NCBI GenBank assembly: GCA_001304875.1
Contig: BBZO01000026.1
Span: 1 to 52,690, forward strand
Source: Clostridia bacterium UC5.1-2E3
Lineage (GTDB): Bacteria > Bacillota > Clostridia > Lachnospirales > Lachnospiraceae
Reading direction: 5' to 3'
Length of the DNA: 52,690 nucleotides
Shown here: positions 47,756 to 52,690 of the stretch, piece by piece
Layout of the letters: each line of letters starts with the position of its first letter
How positions within the stretch are numbered: the first letter of the stretch is position 1
Made by a program: the position numbers and the translations under genes
The notes under the pieces: model-generated
The model's input: the letters and a program-made list of their open reading frames with translations, nothing else
Told to the model about the DNA's origin: nothing
The model's database searches: none

Positions 47756-49320
47756 TTACAGGAACATCCCGACACCGGGGCCCAGCGGCAGGTTGAGGAT
47801 GATCCACACCACCAGCAGGGCTGTCCAGCCAAGCAAAAAGGTGATGCTGTAGGGCAGCATGGTGGAGACTAGCGTGCCGATACCTGCGTCCCTGTCGTAT
47901 TTTTTCGCAAACACAATGATCATGGCGTAGTAGGACATCATGGGGGTGATGATGTTGGTGCAGGAGTCGCCGATCCGGTAGGCGATCTGCGCAAATTCCG
48001 GCGTGTAGCCAAGGAGCATGAACATGGGGACGAACACCGGGGCTACGATGGCCCATTTCGCGGAGGCGGAGCCCATGAACAGGTTGATGAAGGCGGCAAA
48101 CAGTACGAAGAATACCATCATCGGAATGGGGCCGATGCCGGAGGTCTGGAAAAATTCAGCGCCTTTTAAGGCGAGGATGGTTCCCAGTTTGGTGTAGCCG
48201 AAGTAGTTGATAAACTGGGCGGCCACGAAGGTCAGAGCGATGTAGGAGCTCATGCTGGCCATGGCACGTCCCATGGCGGAACAGACGTCCTTCTCCCCCT
48301 TGTATGCGCCGGTGATGCGTCCGTATACCACTGACGGAATGAAAAGAACCAGGGCGATGATCACGATGATTCCTTCCATCAGCGGGGAATTGCCGAGGAG
48401 CGTTCCGTCGTCCGCGCGCAGGAATGAGTTAGATGGCAGGGCGATGGCGATGATGGCGACGACCAGGGCCAGAAGTGTGAAGCCAGCATATTTGAGCGCC
48501 TTTCGCTCCACGTCACTTACCTTGTACTCGGCCATGCCGTTCTCGTCATTTTCCCCGTGGTACTCACCGAAGCGGGGAGCGATGATTTTCTCGGTGACAA
48601 TGGTTCCGATGAAGGTGATGACAAAAGTGGAAACCGCCATGAAATACCAGTTGCCTGTGGGCTCTACCACATAGGTGGGATCTACCATTTTCACGGCCTC
48701 GTTGGTGATTCCGCACAGAAGCGGATCGAGGGTGCCGATTAAAAGGTTGGCGGAGAAGCCACCGGATACGCCTGCGAACGCGGCGGCCATACCCACCATG
48801 GGATGACGGCCGTAGGCCATATACATGAGGGCTGCGATGGGGATGACGACGATGTACCCTACTGCGTCAGCCAGATTGGACATGACGCCCAGGAACACGA
48901 TCACCGGGTGATGAGAGCGGCGGGGGTGATCTCCACGGTTCTCTTTAAGAGGCCGCCGATAAATCCGCTGTCTTCGGCCAGGCCGATGCCGAACATGGCC
49001 ACAAGCACGACGCCTAAGGGGGCGAAGCCCGTGAAGTTTCCGATGGCGTTTAAAAGCATGTATTTAAAACCCTCGGCGTTTAAGAGGCTCACAACCTCCA
49101 CGGTCTGCTCCTCCACGATACCTTTGCTTCGGTTCACCAGCTCCCCGGTGGCGGACACGCCCATCGCGGAACAGACCGCGGACACGGCGATGACCAGAAG
49201 CACCAGGATGGCGAACAGGGTGATGGGGTGGGGAAGCTTGTTTCCTACCCGCTCGATGCCGTTGAGCCATCGGTTTAAAAGGGAAGGCTTTTTTGCGGCA
49301 GTATTTTCCATAGTTTTCAT
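47756..49320 (-). CDS. abgT: AbgT family p-aminobenzoyl-glutamate/dipeptide transporter (frameshifted)
   Basis: About 522 residues with some 12-13 helices. LLNRWLNGIERVGNKLPHPI at the N-terminus, AIGNFTGFAPLGVVLVAMFG, AGVSGGFSANLLIGTLDPLL and the C-terminal GDSCTNIITPMMSYYAMIIV follow the AbgT pattern. AbgT imports p-aminobenzoyl-glutamate in E. coli, and relatives export sulfonamides. The pairing with a peptidase favours import of a peptide-like substrate. One frameshift lies near 48903. Start 49320 follows AAGGAGG. A palindromic operator overlaps the presumed transcription start. Confidence 0.9.
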
Positions 49321-49374
49321 TTTTCAACCGTTCCTCCTTGAAAAATATTTTTATGTAAGTTTGTTATTTGTTTA

Positions 49375-49388
49375 CTTATACGTATAAG
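49375..49388. promoter_or_regulatory. LacI-type operator 1 (abgT proximal)
   Basis: CTTATACGTATAAG, a perfect 14-bp palindrome with a central CG. It is identical to the copy at 49474-49487, 99 bases away. It lies just downstream of a minus-strand TATAGT (49391-49396), where a repressor would block abgT-pepP. Confidence 0.8.
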
Positions 49389-49390
49389 CT

Positions 49391-49396
49391 ACTATA
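49391..49396 (-). promoter_or_regulatory. -10 element of the abgT-pepP operon
   Basis: TATAGT on the minus strand matches consensus at 5/6. No convincing -35 is visible 16-18 bases upstream. The predicted start falls inside operator 1. Confidence 0.4.
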
Positions 49397-49473
49397 AAAA
49401 GTGCGTTTTCCAGGATGGCGGCGCCTGCCTTCTGCCTTTTCTTGCAGTTTCTGGAAAACGATGTTATAATTCG

Positions 49474-49487
49474 CTTATACGTATAAG
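49474..49487. promoter_or_regulatory. LacI-type operator 2
   Basis: A second identical copy of CTTATACGTATAAG, between operator 1 and the LacI gene. Spacing of 99 bases between centres, about nine and a half helical turns, would permit looping. Confidence 0.8.
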
Positions 49488-49624
49488 TGAAACTTATGGT
49501 CATAGAATAGCACATTCGGCGGACAGAATCAAGCGAAAATCGGCGTTTGATTGTAAAATTAGTATATATTACAGAAAAATTGTGGTAAAATTTATATAGT
49601 TTAGACAAAGAAAGGACAGGGAAG

Positions 49625-50630
49625 ATGAAGAAAAAAGTGACGGCCCAGGATATTGCGAAGGCCTGCGGCGTTTCCCAGGCCACGGTCTCTTACGTGATCA
49701 ACAACCGGGAGGGGCAGAAAATCGGGGAGGAAACGAGACAGCGGATTCTGAAGGCGTGGAGGAGATGAACTACGTTCCCAACGCCTCCGCGCGGAACATG
49801 AAGAAGAAACACAGCGCTGCCGTAGGTATCGTCTGCGCCAGGGATTACAGCCGCCAGGCGTTTCTGGAGGCCATGGAGGGAATCAGCGAATATCTTGCGA
49901 AGATCAATTACACCATGACCATCTTTTACGAGACGGGGGAGGAGCAGCCCCAATATCTGAAGAGCTATTTTTCCGAGTTGATCGACGGGATTATTTTTAT
50001 TTCCAACAGCGATCACGACGATTTTATAAAGGGAGCTGTGGAGAACGGGATTCCGTATACGGTGATATGTATGGACGGGGTGTTTTCTGACAAATCGCCC
50101 CGCCCGCGTTCCTTTGATCCGGCGCTTGGGGAGTGCCTGGATTACTGCCGGGAACATGCATTAAAGAGGATCCGTTATTTCTCTGTGGAAAATGATGGCC
50201 GTTTTGTCAACGACAAGTTTCCGGTTTTTTCGGCACTTGCTCGCGAGCGCTTTCCGGAGTGCGATTTGAAGCATGTGATCTGCCGCGTGAAGCAGAGAGA
50301 CTACGCCGAGATCCTACCGTTTCTGAAATGTTACATGGAGACGGAAGAGTTTGACGTCGCCATCTGCCAGAACTACGACATCGGCCTGGCGGTTCAGAAT
50401 GAGATCTTGAAGCGCCGGTATGCGGTTCCCCAGGAAACCAAGACGATTTTTTAAATTATGTGAACTTCTACGAAATGACCTGGCCGTCCATCACCGGGAT
50501 CACGGTCTTACCGGGAAATGGGGGATACGCGGCGAAGCTTCTCATTGCTGTGGTTGAGGAGCGGGAGGAGGGATTTGCGTACAGGGAATTTCCCAGCCGG
50601 CTTGTTCACAGGGAATCCACGAGGATCTGA
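49625..50630 (+). CDS. LacI family transcriptional regulator of abgT-pepP (frameshifted)
   Basis: About 335 residues. MKKKVTAQDIAKACGVSQAT, then VSYVINNREGQKIGEETRQR form the LacI DNA-binding domain with hinge (VPNASARNMKKK). The sensor domain follows: AVGIVCARDYSRQAFLEAME, DGIIFISNSDHDDFIKG and VAICQNYDIGLAVQNE. Frameshifts near 49757 (GCG-GTG, one G short) and 50448 hide the joins. The true end reads YREFPSRLVHRESTRI with TGA at 50628-50630. It is divergent from abgT, with two identical palindromes in between. Confidence 0.9.
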
Positions 50631-50662
50631 CGGGTTGCGCCCGGCATCTGTCTGTGTCTGGC

Positions 50663-51438
50663 TCAGCTCAGATAATTTCTCATGGCCTTCAGCGCATTTT
50701 TCTCCAGCCGGCTCACCTGGGCCTGGCTGATGTGGATTTCCCCAGCTACCTCGGTCTGGGTCTTGCCCTCGAAAAGCGCATGTCGATGATATGCCGCTCC
50801 CGCTCCGGCAGCCGTTTCATGGCCTCGTTTAAGGAGATCTCCTCCACCCAGTTGGACTCCAGATTCTTCTTGTCGCTGATCTGGTCCATGACGTAGAGCG
50901 GGTCGCCGCCGTCGGTGTAGACCGGCTCGTAGAGACTCACCGGGCTCTGAATGGCGTCCAGGGCGTAGGTGATCTCCTCCTTGCTGATGCCGATCTCCTC
51001 CGCGATCTCGTTGATGGTTGGCTCCTTGGAATTTTTCCGCATGAGCCCTTCCTTGGCGTAGATGGCCTTGTAGGCCGTATCACGCAGGGAGCGGCTCACG
51101 CGGATGGAATTGTTGTCTCTCAGATACCTGCGCACCTCGCCCAGGATCATGGGCACGGCGTAGGTGGAAAATCTCACATTCTGTGTAATATCAAAATTAT
51201 CGATGGCCTTTATGAGGCCGATGCATCCGATCTGGAACAGATCGTCCACGTTCTCACTGCTCCCGGAAAATCTCTGGATCACGCTGAGAACCAGTCTTAG
51301 GTTTCCCTTGATATACTGCTCCCGCGCATCCATATCGCCCTCTAAAATCCGTTTAAACAGCGCTTCCTTCTCGTCGTTGGTGAGGAGAGGCAGCTTCGAT
51401 GTGTTGACTCCGCATATTTCTACCTTATAACCAGCCAT
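50663..51438 (-). CDS. sigG: Sporulation sigma factor SigG (frameshifted)
   Basis: About 258 residues, the SigG length. KVEICGVNTSKLPLLTNDEK is the SigG-specific N-terminus. Region 2 (NVDDLFQIGCIGLIKAIDNF, RFSTYAVPMILGEVRRYLRD) and region 3 (SVSLYEPVYTDGGDPLYVMD-type sequence) follow. Region 4 is split by a frameshift near 50775, one T short in a T run (joined: MRFFEGKTQTEVAGEIHISQ, then AQVSRLEKNAL), and ends MRNYLS. SigG directs late forespore transcription, so the host forms spores. GGAGG precedes the ATG. The spoIIGA-sigE genes that usually lie upstream of sigG are not adjacent here. Confidence 0.95.
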
Positions 51439-51757
51439 TCCTTTACCTCCGCATCATTGATTTTCTATAAGTGAATGATGGACGGTTTTCGGAGGAAATA
51501 TACGAATGGGAGGCTGGAAAAAAATTTCTTCCGGAATGTGGGCGGGCGGCCTTGACAGAGGAGAAAAAACGTGTATTGCGCCCGCTTTAAAAATCTGCTA
51601 TACTTAAGAAAACATTTCCGGTCTCATTCGTGGACCGTATCTTTTGGGAACAGATTCCCGTGTTTTATGGCCGGTTCGGCCAGAGATCTCATTTCGGACC
51701 GCGGTGCAGTTTAAAAGTATAAGACGTTCCGCAGACAGAGGATAAGGAGGAGTGCAT
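51439..51757 (+). other. Intergenic region with a structured leader before the Rpn-type gene
   Basis: A divergent 319-base gap. A perfect TTGACA lies at 51553-51558, but the best -10 (TATTGC, 16 bases on) is poor. From 51619 three hairpins follow: CGGTC/GACCG (51619-51637), GGGAA/TTCCC (51646-51659) and TGGCCG/CGGCCA (51668-51682). TCTCATTCGTGGACCG (51622-51637) recurs in altered form at 51687-51701. I do not recognise a known riboswitch. Confidence 0.45.
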
Positions 51758-52690
51758 TTGGCAGAGAAGGATTTGCTGGAAAAGACACTGGAGGAGCACA
51801 ACGACGTATTTGCGGATATCGTGAACGCGCTGGGATTTGGAGGCGGGATGCTGGTGGAGCCGGAGTCGCTGAAGGCCGGGGCCCACGGCTTCAATTTATG
51901 AGGATCTGGGCGGACAGAAGCGGGAGCAGCACCGTGACGTGGTGAAATACTGCACACGGTCGGGCGTGGTGCTGGCACTCTTTGGCCTGGAGAACCAGTC
52001 GGGCGAGGACTATGATATGGTGTTCCGCATGATGAGCTACGACGGAGCCGCCTATAAGCAGCAGAAGGGAAGACGGAAGAAATACCCGGTGATTTCCTTC
52101 GTGCTCTATTACGGGCTGGAGCACTGGAAGGCCCCGCAGTCTTTGCGGGAGGCGATTGTCTGGCCGGATGAGAAGACGGCGGGTGGCTCCGGCTGGCAAA
52201 GGATCATCGGGCTGGTGCCGGATTACAGGATCAATCTGGTGGAGGTGGCCTTCCTTCCGCAGGCAGTGAGAGAGCGGTTCACCTCGGATTTCCGGATTGT
52301 GGCGGAATATTTTCACGCGAAGCGGACGGGGACGGAGGCGGAGTTTGTTGCTGGCCCGGAGGGGCACCGGAACATCCGGCACGTGAAGGAGATGCTGGAT
52401 TTCTTCCGGGAGTTCACCGGGGATGAGAGATACCTGGAGATGAGCCGGGAGATGGAAAGACGATCAGAGAAAGGAGAGAGCGTTATGTCATGCAGTATGT
52501 TGGATTATGCGGAGAACAAGGGGATTAAGAAGGGGATTAAGAAAGGGATCCGGGAGGGGACCCGTGCGCTCATCGAGAGCTGCCGCGAGCTGGGGCAGAG
52601 CTACGACAGTACGCTGCAGCGCATCATGGACAAATTTTCCCTAAGCCGTTCTGAGGCGGAAGCGCGGATGCGGGAATACTGGAAAGCTTG
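51758..52690 (+). CDS. Rpn-family PD-(D/E)XK nuclease/putative transposase (frameshifted, cut by window end)
   Basis: About 311 residues seen, open at the right edge. TTG 51758 has AAGGAGG 7 bases upstream. It begins MAEKDLLEKTLEEHNDVFAD. After a missing base near 51883 it reads SIYEDLGGQKREQHRDVVKY, with a nuclease-like core around LALFGLENQSGEDYDMVFRM and YPVISFVLYYGLEHW. The C-terminal NKGIKKGIKKGIREGTRALI is the Gly-Ile-Lys repeat typical of Rpn relatives, here with near-exact DNA repeats. It is distinct from the copy at 32219. No transposon ends are seen. Confidence 0.78.

Noticed and set aside
1..52690. CRISPR arrays, tRNA or rRNA genes, prophage segments
   Set aside because: Reading both strands I found no regularly spaced repeats, no cloverleaf-like conserved arms and no phage structural genes.

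Overview
The window looks like chromosome of a spore-forming Lachnospiraceae-type Firmicute (Enterocloster/Hungatella-like; this placement is an inference). Supporting signs are strong AGGAGG ribosome binding sites, a sporulation sigma-G gene, meso-diaminopimelate dehydrogenase, a clostridial-type class A penicillin-binding protein, many tripartite transporters with dedicated regulators, and a high-GC coding bias. There are no rRNA or tRNA genes, insertion sequences or CRISPR arrays that I can see. More than half of the genes are interrupted by 1-2 base indels. These are mostly deletions in short homopolymers and they hit essential genes (alr, sigG, kdgA), so I read them as sequencing or assembly errors and annotate each such gene as one CDS over its full extent.

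Layout, left to right. 1-5336: end of an unknown gene, alr, an EndoA/MazF toxin without an antitoxin, a CNNM/CorC membrane protein, a MATE exporter and yebC. 5427-10395: a LysR regulator divergent from an opine dehydrogenase, a GltS-type symporter and an MmgE/PrpD protein. 10468-17215: an AraC regulator divergent from a PP2C-like protein, a tripartite tricarboxylate transporter (tctC-tctB-tctA), a metallo-beta-lactamase-fold protein and an MgtC protein. 17241-19383: a MetE-like protein and a LysR regulator. 19506-25603: a hexuronate block, with LacI-uxaC on one strand, IclR-kdgA-kdgK on the other, and a UcpA-like dehydrogenase. 25688-30840: a CdaR/PucR regulator divergent from an esterase and a TRAP transporter. 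30956-33187: an S33-type hydrolase, a small acidic protein and an Rpn-family nuclease. 33398-37034: a PBP1A-like protein with a long low-complexity tail, then a HAD phosphatase. 37171-41239: a phosphorelay operon (REC-HD-GYP, Hpt, hybrid histidine kinase). 41448-42666: a retron. 42787-45832: ddh, a YbaK-type deacylase and a D-Ala-D-Ala carboxypeptidase with cell-wall-binding repeats. 45937-50630: an AbgT transporter plus aminopeptidase P operon with its LacI regulator and two identical operators. 50663-52690: sigG and a second Rpn-family nuclease gene cut by the window end.

The most notable system is the retron. Its reverse transcriptase carries the retron-specific NAxxH and VTG motifs and a YCDD active site. 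A 226-nt noncoding RNA lies directly upstream, bounded by perfect 11-bp a1/a2 inverted repeats, with an AGC branch site directly after a1 and several GC-rich hairpins. No recognisable effector gene sits beside it. Its upstream neighbour, transcribed the other way, is the phosphorelay operon, and its downstream neighbour is ddh.

The other blocks are typical catabolic cassettes, each pairing a regulator, a transporter and one or two enzymes. In several of them palindromic operator candidates can be read directly: upstream of LacI-uxaC, kdgA, CdaR/esterase and abgT.
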